NCBI GenBank assembly: GCA_963803295.1
Contig: CAWDMC010000017.1
Location: forward strand, 14,111-78,110
Reading direction: 5' to 3'
Origin: CAWDMC01 sp963803295
Lineage (GTDB): Bacteria > Acidobacteriota > Terriglobia > UBA7540
DNA length: 64,000 nucleotides
The position numbers and the translations under genes were made by a program. This document shows, in pieces, positions 8,884 to 17,231 of this stretch. Every line of letters starts with the position of its first letter. Within the stretch, counting starts at the first letter, position 1. The notes under the pieces are model-generated. The model was not told the DNA's origin and ran no database searches. It saw only the letters and a list, made by a program, of their open reading frames with translations.

Positions 8884-9567
8884 ATGAGCACGTCCACCTC
8901 GGCAATACTGGTGTCTTCCGAGAACCGGCGCACGCATCTGGCGCAAGTGGTCACGGCTCTCGAAGTGCTGATCGTCTATGCTGGCATTCTACTGTATATC
9001 TGGCGCTGGCAGTACACCCACCCCCTGTACTGGATGGCGCTGTTCGCAACCATACTCCTGACTCACCGGCTGCATCATGACTCGTTTTCGACCCTCGGCC
9101 TCGACAAATTGCGGTCGAGTGCGGAAAACATCCTGCCCGTGGCGCTCCTCGGGCTGCTCTTGACGCTGCTCATTTATGGATTCGCCTCTCATCGGCTTGC
9201 TCTGCTGTGGCCTGGCAAGCAGTCGCTGGTCAGCTTGGCGGGATACGGCGCGTGGTCGTTGTTTCAGGAGTATCTTGCCCAGTCCTACTTTAACAACCGG
9301 CTGATGAGCGTGATCCGAAATCGTCGCGTCAGCACGGTTGCCAGCGCCTTGATGTTCGGCTCCGCCCACATTCCCAATCCCGTACTCATGCTGGCGACTT
9401 TCATTGCAGGATTACTCTTCTCCTGGAGCTTCGCGCGGCATCGCAACATCTGGCCCATCGCTTTCGCGCACATGGTGGGTGGATTTCTCGTCGCTGCCGT
9501 GTGCCCGCCGGCCCTGATCCACAACATGCGCGTCGGGCCTGGGTATTATTTCTATTACCTGAAGTAA
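8884..9567 (+). CDS. CPBP-family (CAAX-like) intramembrane protein
   Basis: 227-residue polytopic membrane protein of the CPBP/Abi family. Family landmarks are WSLFQEYLAQSYFNNRL, where the usual glutamate pair is QE, then FGSAHIPNP with its histidine, then FAHMVGG. The usual basic residue after the first motif is not clear, so activity as a protease is uncertain. Its ATG lies 10 bases from the divergent phosphodiesterase start, leaving no room for ordinary divergent promoters, so one of the two starts may be internal to what is shown. Confidence 0.75.
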   Translation: MSTSTSAILVSSENRRTHLAQVVTALEVLIVYAGILLYIWRWQYTHPLYWMALFATILLTHRLHHDSFSTLGLDKLRSSAENILPVALLGLLLTLLIYGFASHRLALLWPGKQSLVSLAGYGAWSLFQEYLAQSYFNNRLMSVIRNRRVSTVASALMFGSAHIPNPVLMLATFIAGLLFSWSFARHRNIWPIAFAHMVGGFLVAAVCPPALIHNMRVGPGYYFYYLK

Positions 9568-9623
9568 GCCTACGGAAAACACAGGTCAGAGGACAGAAGG
9601 CCCAGAATCGAGGACCGCTCGTA

Positions 9624-10755
9624 TTACATCCGAATCGAGTGGAGGTCGTGCCTTGCGCGGGCACGTGGCAGATAGGGATTGGCCGTGATCTGCCCTTCGA
9701 ACGATCGCGCCCAGCGTCCCGGGATCTGAGTTGCGCAGGATGGGCAGTGTCCCTCCGCCGTGATGTGATAGTCGAGGATCAGGTAACCGTAGCGCTCCAC
9801 CAGCAAGGCGCGGCAGTTGGGGCAATAGGTGTTCTCGAGATCACCTACCCGGCCCGGCAGGTTGCCTGCGTAAATGTAGCGCAGCCCCGCCCGCCTGCCG
9901 ATCTCAGCGGCACGTTGCAGGTCCTCAGCGGTGGTGTCCGCTGGATCGTGCATCTTGTAATCCTGGTGGAATGCGGTCACGTGCCAGGGTATATCGGGCG
10001 AAATGCCTGCCAGGAAAGCAGCGAGTCGCTCGAGTTCATCACTGGTATCGTTGAAGCCGGGGATGAGCAGGGTAACGATCTCCACCCAGATGCCCATTTC
10101 GTGCAGGCTGCGGATGGTCCGCAGAATGGGTTCGATGCGCCCGCCCAGGGAACGATAGTGGCGGTCGTCAAAACTCTTGAGATCCACCTTGTAGAAGTCA
10201 ACCCAGGGACGCAGATAGTCGAGCACTTGGGGGGTGCCGTTGCCGTTCGACACGAAGGCGGTCTTCAGACCCGCGGACCGCGCCTGCTTGAAGATTTCCA
10301 CGGCCCATTCACTGGTGATGAGCGGCTCATTGTAGGTGCTCACCAGGACCCTCGCACCCTGCCGCAGGGCGTCGGCCACTAACGCTTCCGGCGTGGCCTC
10401 GAGCGGCCGCGAATACTGCCTGGGGATCACGCAAGGCCTGCGAGGTCACCCAGTTCTGGCAATAGGAACAGTGCAGATCGCAACCGAGCATGCCGAAGCT
10501 ATAGGCCAGGGCGCCGGGATGGGCGTGGAAGAAGGGCTTCTTCTCGATAGGATCGCACTGCTCGCCGCCCACGTATCCCCATGGTACGTAGAGCTTGCCC
10601 CCACGATTGAAGCGCACTTTGCAGGCGCCCACTTGGCCGTCGGGAATCGGGCAGCAGTGGCCGCAGGCGAAGCAGCGCACAAAATCGCGGTCTATCTTTT
10701 CGTAGAGATCGCCTTCGCGAACGTTTGCTTCCAGGATTTCTTTTAGCGTGGACAT
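9624..10755 (-). pseudogene. amrS: AmrS-type radical SAM enzyme (AmmeMemoRadiSam system), frame-broken
   Basis: Two overlapping minus-strand frames together encode one full-length AmrS-family protein. The first (from ATG 10755) carries the N-terminal part and radical SAM cluster CDLHCSYCQNW; the second (to 9624) continues with STYNEPLITSEW, LKTAFVSNGN, VDFYKVDLKSF and a C-terminal zinc-like C-x2-C pair (CPNC, CPSC). The join falls near 10425-10430 at a CCCC run. The span is 3n+1 bases, so one extra C would explain it. AmrS works with MEMO and AMMECR1 partners of unsettled function; neither partner gene is in the window. True pseudogene or homopolymer sequencing error are both possible. Confidence 0.85.
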
Positions 10756-11020
10756 ACAACGCACCCGGTGAGGTCTGCTACCGGGGCCTGAACATGGAGC
10801 GTCGACTGGAGTCCCTCACCTACATCAATTATAACCTGATATAAGGTGAAGCGCGGCAAGTCCGGGTGACCCTGGTGGCGGCCCATACCTTGTACTGAGT
10901 GAAGCAAGCGCGATTGCATCCTCTCCATCCTTCTGACGATTTTATCCTTATGATACGCTTGATCCATGCTGCTTGCTGCAGCGCGACGCCGGTTAGCTGC
11001 CCAGAGAGAGACATCGGAGC

Positions 11021-12004
11021 ATGAGGATCCTGGTTACAGGTAGCAGCGGTCATTTGGGCGAAGCGCTGGTTCGCACTTTGAGGAACAACGACAGCGAAGT
11101 CATCGGTGTCGACATTACACCGTCAGAATTCACGAAAGAGGTCGGGTCAATCGTTGACCGGCATTTTGTCAAACGATGCATGGAAGACGTGAACGCCGTG
11201 ATCCATACGGCGACCCTGCACAAGCCCCATGTCGTCACTCATAGCCGGCAAAGCTTCGTTGACACCAACATCACAGGCACGCTTAATCTCCTGGAAGAGG
11301 CCGCGCTCGCTGGAGTTGGCTCGTTTGTCTTCACCAGCACGACTAGTGCCTTTGGCAGCGCGCTTACTCCGCCCCCTGGAGCCCCCGCAGCTTGGGTGAC
11401 CGAGGATGTCACGCCCGTTCCCCGCAACATCTATGGTGTAACCAAGACCGCGGCTGAGGACCTTTGCGAGCTATTCCACCGCAAATTCCGACTCGCCTGC
11501 CTCATCCTGAGAACTTCGCGCTTTTTTCCTGAAGAGGATGACCGCAAAAAGACGCGGGAGGCTTACGACGACGGCAACGTCAAGGCGAACGAGTTTCTCT
11601 ACCGGCGTGTAGATCTCGAGGATGTGGTCAGCGCTCATCTGCTCGCGATCGAGAACGCTCCCCTAATCGGCTTCGGCCGTTACATTATCAGTGCGACCAC
11701 ACCGTTTACCCAGGATGATCTATTTGACCTGCGTACCGATGCGCCCCTGGTGCTGAAGCGAAGCTTCCCAGACTACGAGGCTGAGTACGAACGCCGTGGT
11801 TGGAAGATGTTTCCCGGCATCGATAGGGTCTATGTTAACGAGCGAGCCAGGAGCGACCTCGGTTGGGTGCCCCGGTACGACTTTGGGTACGTTCTCGACA
11901 GGCTGAGAGCGGGCGCTGACCCGCGCAGTCCGCTCGCGCGCAGGGTGGGGTCAAAGGGTTACCATTGCTGTGAGTTCGCAGAAGGACCATACCCTGCGGA
12001 ATGA
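11021..12004 (+). CDS. NAD-dependent epimerase/dehydratase
   Basis: Extended short-chain dehydrogenase acting on a nucleotide sugar or similar substrate. Rossmann motif TGSSGHLG follows the first strand. FTSTTSAFG supplies the catalytic serine/threonine region and IYGVTKTAAEDL the YxxxK pair. At 327 residues it has the usual length. The first 15 bases upstream of ATG 11021 include a weak GGAGCATGAGG-like purine stretch. It is monocistronic: the gene on its left is divergent and the one on its right convergent. Substrate not determined. Confidence 0.85.
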   Translation: MRILVTGSSGHLGEALVRTLRNNDSEVIGVDITPSEFTKEVGSIVDRHFVKRCMEDVNAVIHTATLHKPHVVTHSRQSFVDTNITGTLNLLEEAALAGVGSFVFTSTTSAFGSALTPPPGAPAAWVTEDVTPVPRNIYGVTKTAAEDLCELFHRKFRLACLILRTSRFFPEEDDRKKTREAYDDGNVKANEFLYRRVDLEDVVSAHLLAIENAPLIGFGRYIISATTPFTQDDLFDLRTDAPLVLKRSFPDYEAEYERRGWKMFPGIDRVYVNERARSDLGWVPRYDFGYVLDRLRAGADPRSPLARRVGSKGYHCCEFAEGPYPAE

Positions 12005-12090
12005 CTGTCGCACTTGCCTGCTTGCAGCCGCATCTCTTAAAGCCGATGGCCAGTTCTGATCGTGCTGCTGCTCCAGGCAATTGCGAGGAA

Positions 12091-13215
12091 CTACCGAGCC
12101 ACCGGCGAAACCGTCTGGGCCGTGCGTGCCGCCTGTTGCAAGGCTGATTGGATCATAATGAACTCACCCACGTTTTCGAGCGCCAGCATGCCGACGAGTT
12201 GCCCGTTGTGAAGCACAGGGAGAGAGCGCACACCCGAACTGCGAAGCTTGGCGATTGCGCCCTCCAGCATGTCATGCGAGTCCACCACCGGAACATCCCG
12301 TTGCATGGCTTCGCGCACGTGCGTATCGGGACCGCGCTCCGCCAGCACCCGCACCAAGTTCTCCCGGGTAAGCACTCCCATCACGCGATCGCCGAACACC
12401 ACCGGGAAATCCTGCTGCCAGCCGGCCATGATGTCGCTGATGGCGAGCGAGAGCGGATCGTCGGGTTGCAGCGTATGGAATTCAGTGTGCATGACGCGCT
12501 GCACCGGTACTCCACCGAGCGAATAGCGCATGGTTACCATCGCAGCTTCTTCGGAAGCGCCCATCCAAACAAAGAGCGCAATAAAGAGCAGGAAGGGATC
12601 GAAAAAAAGCCCCAGGAGCCCGAACAGCAAAGCCATCGCCTGGCCTACATGAGCCGCGGTCTGCGTGGCCCGGGTGTAGTCCAGTCGCGTTGCCAGCAGA
12701 GCCCGCAGCACGCGGCCTCCGTCCATGGGGAATGCCGGCAGTAGGTTGAATCCTACCAGCCACAGGTTCATCGCCATGATCCGGGTGAAAAAGTCCCCGC
12801 CCGTCCAATTCACATTTGTCAATTGCCGGGTGGTAACGGTATGACCGTTGATGGCAAGCACTCCGAAGATAATGCCTGCGATCAGCACGTTGACGGCCGG
12901 ACCGGCCAGAGCTACGGCCAGTTCCTGCGCGGGCTTCTCGGGCATCCGCTCCAGACGCGAGACGCCGCCGATGGGCAGCAGGACGATGTCGCGCGTCTGG
13001 ATGCCGAAGCGGCGGGCGGTGAGGGCGTGCCCATACTCGTGAGCCACGATACAAGCGAAGATGGCCAGGATAAACAACAATCCTGAAAGCGCCACGCTCA
13101 GACTGTGTCCCGTCGCCCAATAGCCGACAAGGATGAAAAAGACCAACAATAGGAAAGTGGCGTGGACGTACAGATTGATGCCTGCCAGACTGCCGATTTT
13201 CCAGGACCAGCGCAT
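12091..13215 (-). CDS. Site-2 protease family (M50) metalloprotease with CBS pair
   Basis: Intramembrane zinc metalloprotease. HEYGH in VAHEYGHALTARRFG is the zinc motif in a membrane helix; NLLPAFPMDGGRVLRA carries the second conserved motif with the third ligand aspartate. A tandem CBS pair occupies roughly residues 235-365 (VMHTEFHTLQPDDPL onward) and probably senses an adenine nucleotide. 374 residues, typical of the M50B/CBS subclass. The family cleaves transmembrane anti-sigma factors or similar proteins; no candidate substrate is adjacent. Confidence 0.93.
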   Translation of the reverse strand: MRWSWKIGSLAGINLYVHATFLLLVFFILVGYWATGHSLSVALSGLLFILAIFACIVAHEYGHALTARRFGIQTRDIVLLPIGGVSRLERMPEKPAQELAVALAGPAVNVLIAGIIFGVLAINGHTVTTRQLTNVNWTGGDFFTRIMAMNLWLVGFNLLPAFPMDGGRVLRALLATRLDYTRATQTAAHVGQAMALLFGLLGLFFDPFLLFIALFVWMGASEEAAMVTMRYSLGGVPVQRVMHTEFHTLQPDDPLSLAISDIMAGWQQDFPVVFGDRVMGVLTRENLVRVLAERGPDTHVREAMQRDVPVVDSHDMLEGAIAKLRSSGVRSLPVLHNGQLVGMLALENVGEFIMIQSALQQAARTAQTVSPVAR

Positions 13216-13438
13216 TTGACAGACCTCCGCCGCCTGGGACCTCCATTACCGAGGAACGTCCCGGGCATCGAGTTCTGACTTGAATCTCTCTGATGACCAT
13301 AGCACGTTCCAGGGTGGATTTCATGCCGGCCCTCTCATTTGAGTTGAATAATGTTGAATAATATAGCGGGTACACGTTTGTGCCGCCTAGCTCGCCTTGG
13401 CTTGTCGATTTCGTGTGTGAAGCGGTGTTGTCGGGTAG

Positions 13439-13467
13439 CGCGGACTTTGTGCGTTTCAAAGTCCGCG
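13439..13467. repeat. 11-bp perfect hairpin
   Basis: CGCGGACTTTG (13439-13449) and CAAAGTCCGCG (13457-13467) flank a 7-base loop. REP-like intergenic palindrome. Confidence 0.7.
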
Positions 13468-13556
13468 GCTTCTTGATTCCGCGGCACGCTCGCTGGGTCC
13501 TGTTCGGCCGGCCTGGGGTAAACGGCGCCTCGGATTTGTTGCACGGAAGAGCCGCA

Positions 13557-13578
13557 GAGTTTCTGTAAGGCGAAACTC
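13557..13578. repeat. GAGTTTC/GAAACTC repeat, copy 1
   Basis: GAGTTTC (13557-13563) and GAAACTC (13572-13578) flank 8 bases. A second copy with the same arms and loop length lies at 40337-40360, so this is a dispersed repeat rather than a local terminator. Confidence 0.7.
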
Positions 13579-13632
13579 GGCGCTACGCTCGCTCGGGGTC
13601 CAGAGGGATCCAGCAGGTTGGAGGAGCACGAT

Positions 13633-14421
13633 ATGGCAATTCCGTATTACCACGTTGATGCATTCACGGGTGAGCTCTTTGCAGGTAACCCGGCGGGGGT
13701 CTGCATCCTGTCCACTTTTCTCGCGGATAGCATCATGCAGAAAATTGCGGCTGAAAACAGACACAGCGAGACCGCTTTTGTTGTTCCTCGCGCTGATGGT
13801 GATTTCGACTTGCGCTGGTTTACACCCGAAGTCGAGGATGACCTCTGCGGGCACGCGACCTTGGCATCCGCCTATGTGCTCGCGCTGCGGAAGCACAACG
13901 TGTGGCCGGTTCGCTTCCACACCCGCAGCGGCGTGTTGACCGTCGCTCAGAACCAAGACAGCTTTGAAATGGACTTTCCCGCCAGGCCACCCCAACCCTG
14001 TGAGGTGCCAGTCGACCTCTTACCAGCCCTGGGTTTGCAAGCGGCCTTAGTAATGAAATCGCGCGATTACCTCGTGGTGGTGGATCAGGCTGAGCAAGTG
14101 CGAGCGCTCTCGCCCGATATGGCCGCTCTCGCCAAACTGGACATCGGGATCGGCGGAACGATTGTTACCGCTCCCAGCGAGGGTGACGTGGATTACGTGT
14201 GCCGATTATTTGCACCGTCGGTCGGCATCGATGAGGACCCCGCAACCGGCTCGATACACTGCGCACTGGCGCCCTATTGGGCGGGGCGGCTGGGTAAGGA
14301 CACCTTGCGTGCGCAACAACTCAGTGTCCGCGGTGGATCCATGCAGTGCACACTCGGTCGAGATCGCGTAAAGATCGCCGGTAGGGCACGCTTGTACCTT
14401 TGCGGCACGCTCGAACTCTAA
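13633..14421 (+). CDS. PhzF-family isomerase/epimerase-like protein
   Basis: PhzF/DapF-fold protein, 262 residues. N-terminal signature YYHVDAFTGELFAGNPAGV is diagnostic; the glutamate in NRHSETAFV corresponds to the catalytic Glu of PhzF. DLRWFTPEVEDDLCGHATLA and DEDPATGSIHCALAPYW are the other conserved blocks. The start is ATG 13633, preceded by GGAGGA at good spacing. No phenazine genes are near, so it is a general PhzF-like isomerase of unknown substrate. Confidence 0.9.
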   Translation: MAIPYYHVDAFTGELFAGNPAGVCILSTFLADSIMQKIAAENRHSETAFVVPRADGDFDLRWFTPEVEDDLCGHATLASAYVLALRKHNVWPVRFHTRSGVLTVAQNQDSFEMDFPARPPQPCEVPVDLLPALGLQAALVMKSRDYLVVVDQAEQVRALSPDMAALAKLDIGIGGTIVTAPSEGDVDYVCRLFAPSVGIDEDPATGSIHCALAPYWAGRLGKDTLRAQQLSVRGGSMQCTLGRDRVKIAGRARLYLCGTLEL

Positions 14422-14615
14422 AGCGTTCGCCTCCAGAAAATTGCTAGGAGCAGGGAGGGTCCGGGTTGGCGGAAATCCGGTCTTGCTCAAGCGACCGCGG
14501 CAAAAATGCCGGCGGAGGTGCTAGAATCAGCCATTGGCGGCGCGCACTCTAAAACCGGCCGCGTCTATCGATCCGTGACTGCAGACCCAGTAAAGATGAG
14601 CGCGAGGCGATTGTC

Positions 14616-15668
14616 ATGATGAAGGACGAAATCTACCAGCAGCCGGCCGTGCTGTCAGGCGTGAGGAAATATTACTCAAGCCCTGGTGCTATTGCTGAGA
14701 AGCAGCTGCGCAAACTGGCAAAGCGCTGGCCGCCGGTAGTCATCTTCACCGGCATGGGCTCTTCTTTATTTGCGGCATACCCGGCCCAGGCTTATTTGAC
14801 GTCGTTGGGCATTCGCGCTTTTGTTTGGGAAACGGCGGAGCTGCTGAATCACCATCTTAAAATCCTCAAGCCAGACGTGTTGCTGGTAGCCGTATCGCAA
14901 TCGGGTGAAACCATCGAGATTACCCGGCTGCTCGATCGTATGCCGGATAATGTCGGAGTGGTTTCGGTGGTCAACATCGAGGCTAGCACTCTGGCCAGGC
15001 GGGGCGCGCTGTTGCTGCCCATGATGGCCGGACGCCAGTCGGTGGTTAGCACCAAGACCTACATGTGCAGCGTAGCGGTGCTGATGTACCTGGCCGTGAC
15101 CCTGGCCGGCGAAAGCACTCGCTCGCTGACCACCGCGCTGGTGAGCGCGATCGAGGCGCAGGAGCGGGTTCTCGATGAAGCCGACTCGCTGGTCGAGCCT
15201 TTAGTGGAATTCCTAAACAACCCACCCTATGTGTGTTTGATGTCGCGCGGAGCCGATCTTTCAACCGCCTTTCAGGGGGCGCTGACACTCAAAGAAGTGG
15301 TCCGGGTGGCCGCCGAGGCCACCAGCGCCGCGCAGTTCCGTCACGGTCCCATCGAGATCATCCATCCTACCCATCGCTACATCATCTTCGCGCGCGCGCC
15401 CCTGCGCGGCCAGCGCCACACCGGGAAACTGCTGGTAAAGCTGGCCGAGGATATCCGCACCCACGGGGGACGGGTCCTGCTTTACAGTGACAGCGCGGCA
15501 AAGCTGGCGGCCAATCTCCGGGTGGTCGAGGTCGATCCGATACGGCTGGGTCTGGGAACGCTGCTCGACACCTTACACATTCAATTGCTGGCACATGAAC
15601 TCGCGTTGCGCGCCGGTCTGGAGCCGGGAAAACTTCGCATTGCCGATGAAGTGACTTTAGAGGAATAG
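14616..15668 (+). CDS. Double-SIS sugar-phosphate isomerase (GlmS-like without glutaminase)
   Basis: Two SIS domains, 350 residues, resembling the isomerase half of GlmS or AgaS/FrlB-type enzymes. SQSGETIEITRLL and SVVSTKTYMCS are the sugar-phosphate-binding loops of the first domain, QFRHGPIEIIHP the conserved loop of the second, and the tail EPGKLRIADEVTLEE matches the family C-terminus. There is no N-terminal nucleophile cysteine domain, so glutamine-dependent amination is not expected. It probably handles an amino-sugar or fructosamine phosphate. It is followed after 57 bases by an SDR gene in the same direction. Confidence 0.8.
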   Translation: MMKDEIYQQPAVLSGVRKYYSSPGAIAEKQLRKLAKRWPPVVIFTGMGSSLFAAYPAQAYLTSLGIRAFVWETAELLNHHLKILKPDVLLVAVSQSGETIEITRLLDRMPDNVGVVSVVNIEASTLARRGALLLPMMAGRQSVVSTKTYMCSVAVLMYLAVTLAGESTRSLTTALVSAIEAQERVLDEADSLVEPLVEFLNNPPYVCLMSRGADLSTAFQGALTLKEVVRVAAEATSAAQFRHGPIEIIHPTHRYIIFARAPLRGQRHTGKLLVKLAEDIRTHGGRVLLYSDSAAKLAANLRVVEVDPIRLGLGTLLDTLHIQLLAHELALRAGLEPGKLRIADEVTLEE

Positions 15669-15725
15669 GGAGAACCCTCTCCCAACGGAACGCGCGCGCT
15701 ACTTCACCAGGGAGGAATTCATTTC

Positions 15726-16481
15726 ATGCTTTTAGAGGGCCAAGTCGCACTGATTACAGGAGCCGGCAGTGGCATTGGACGCGCTACAGCCGAAGCCCTG
15801 GCGCGCCAGGGAGCGCGCGTGGCGGTGAATTATCACAAGAATCGCACCGGCGCTGAAGAGGCGGCGGACGCGATCAGCAAAACTGGCCGCGAGGCCATGC
15901 CGGTTCATGCCGATGTCACCCGTGCCGAGGAAATTCAAGCTATGGTGGCCGCGATCCGCGAACACTGGGGCCGGATCGATATTCTCGTGAACAACGCCGG
16001 CGACTTGATTGCCCGCCACACGCTGGCCGATATGACCGAGGGCCACTGGGACGCCGTCATGGACCTGAACCTGAAGAGCGTCTTCCTCTGCAGCAAGGCG
16101 CTTTGGGAGGAAATGGCGGCTCGCAAGGGCGGTTGCATCATCAACGTCTCTTCTATTGCAGGACGTAACGGCGGCGGCCTGGGAGCGGCTGCTTACGGTG
16201 CGGCCAAGGGCGGTTTGATCGCGTATACCAAGGGGCTGGCGAGAGAACTCGCGCCCCATGGAGTCCGCGTCAACGGGGTCGCTCCAGGGGTCATTGCCAC
16301 GCCCTTCCATGAACGCCACAGCTCCGGCGGCCTGTTCGAAAAATTCATCACGACCATACCCATGGCCCGTGCGGGGACCTCGGAGGAGATCGCGGATGTC
16401 ATCGTGTTCCTCGCCTCGCCCGCGGCCCGCTACATGACGGGCGAGACCGTAGAAGTGAATGGCGGGCAGTTGATGGACTGA
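15726..16481 (+). CDS. SDR-family oxidoreductase (FabG-like)
   Basis: Classical short-chain dehydrogenase, 251 residues. Cofactor motif GAGSGIGR, NNAG loop (VNNAGD), catalytic serine in NVSSIAG, YGAAKGG for YxxxK, and C-terminal YMTGETVEVNGGQLMD. The start is ATG 15726 after GGGAGGAATT. FabG itself is one possibility, but isolated from fatty-acid genes and next to sugar-phosphate genes it could equally be a sugar or polyol dehydrogenase. Confidence 0.9.
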   Translation: MLLEGQVALITGAGSGIGRATAEALARQGARVAVNYHKNRTGAEEAADAISKTGREAMPVHADVTRAEEIQAMVAAIREHWGRIDILVNNAGDLIARHTLADMTEGHWDAVMDLNLKSVFLCSKALWEEMAARKGGCIINVSSIAGRNGGGLGAAAYGAAKGGLIAYTKGLARELAPHGVRVNGVAPGVIATPFHERHSSGGLFEKFITTIPMARAGTSEEIADVIVFLASPAARYMTGETVEVNGGQLMD

Positions 16482-16626
16482 AGCGGTTTCGACGTGAGGC
16501 ACTTTCCGGCTTTTAGCTCGACGACCGGGCTGGCTTCATTCCCTCCCGAATCACCTCTGCCGGGATGCGCCTTCTGCGCGTGTTAGAATAACCATCAGCC
16601 TGAATGGAGGCTGCAGGGGAGACACT

Positions 16627-17121
16627 TTGCCCGAACGTCGTATTCGAATCGCCTTGGGTTCGGACCACGCTGGCCTTCCGCTCAAAAAAAAGATCCACAC
16701 ATACCTGGCGAGCCGGGGTTACGAAGTGGAGGACCACGGCACCGATACCGCCGCGTCGGTGGACTACCCCGATTTTGCGGAACGAGTGGCGGCTCGCGTG
16801 GCTGCCCGGCAAGTCAACTGCGGCGTACTTTTCGATGGTGCGGGCGTGGCGATGGCCATGGCTGCCAACAAGGTACCGGGAATCCGCGCTGCCCCGTGCA
16901 GCGATACCCTGACGGCACGGATGGCGCGTGAGCACAATGACGCCAACGTCCTGGCCATGGGCGGACGCACTGTCGATGAGTCGACAGCCAGGAACATTCT
17001 CGACACCTGGCTCGCGACTGCGTTCGCCAGCCGGCATCAGCAGCGGCTGGATAAAGTCGCGGCAATCGAGAGAAAGTATCGAACGTCGGGCCGGGAGGCC
17101 GGCGCCCCCAACAGGCAGTAA
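16627..17121 (+). CDS. rpiB: RpiB/LacA/LacB-family sugar-phosphate isomerase
   Basis: Ribose-5-phosphate isomerase B family, pentose phosphate pathway, 164 residues. It starts at TTG 16627 with GGGGAGA just upstream. Family blocks: ALGSDHAGLPLKKKI, AANKVPGIRAAPCSDTLTARM and AREHNDANVLAMGGR. In the catalytic loop, where many RpiBs have ICGTG with the base cysteine, this protein has LFDGAG. It therefore belongs to a variant subgroup in which another residue, or the aspartate, serves as base; ribose phosphate may not be its substrate. It precedes glyA by about 110 bases. Confidence 0.88.
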   Translation: MPERRIRIALGSDHAGLPLKKKIHTYLASRGYEVEDHGTDTAASVDYPDFAERVAARVAARQVNCGVLFDGAGVAMAMAANKVPGIRAAPCSDTLTARMAREHNDANVLAMGGRTVDESTARNILDTWLATAFASRHQQRLDKVAAIERKYRTSGREAGAPNRQ

Positions 17122-17152
17122 GCAGCAGACAGTCAGGGCCGGTAGCCGGTAG

Positions 17153-17180
17153 CGCAGACTTCGCTTTCCGGAAGCCTGCG
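17153..17180. repeat. Imperfect hairpin between rpiB and glyA
   Basis: CGCAG-A-CTTC pairs with GAAG-C-CTGCG across an 8-base loop, with one A/C mismatch. No T-run; REP-like. Confidence 0.5.
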
Positions 17181-17231
17181 GTTTGTCAGCATTAAGAAGG
17201 CAACCGGAGCCCAAACACGAAAGAGGAATTT

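Larger units (their letters stand above)
13216..13632. other. Gene-free interval with palindromic repeats
   Basis: Lies between the divergent M50 protease and the PhzF-like gene. It holds two clear hairpins (13439-13467 and 13557-13578) and a GGAGGA ribosome-binding site at 13620 for the next gene. A 62-codon frame at 13380-13568 runs through the hairpins and is not credible. Confidence 0.6.

Noticed and set aside
13380..13568. 62-codon frame in the repeat-bearing interval
   Set aside because: It runs through two hairpins and has no start signal.
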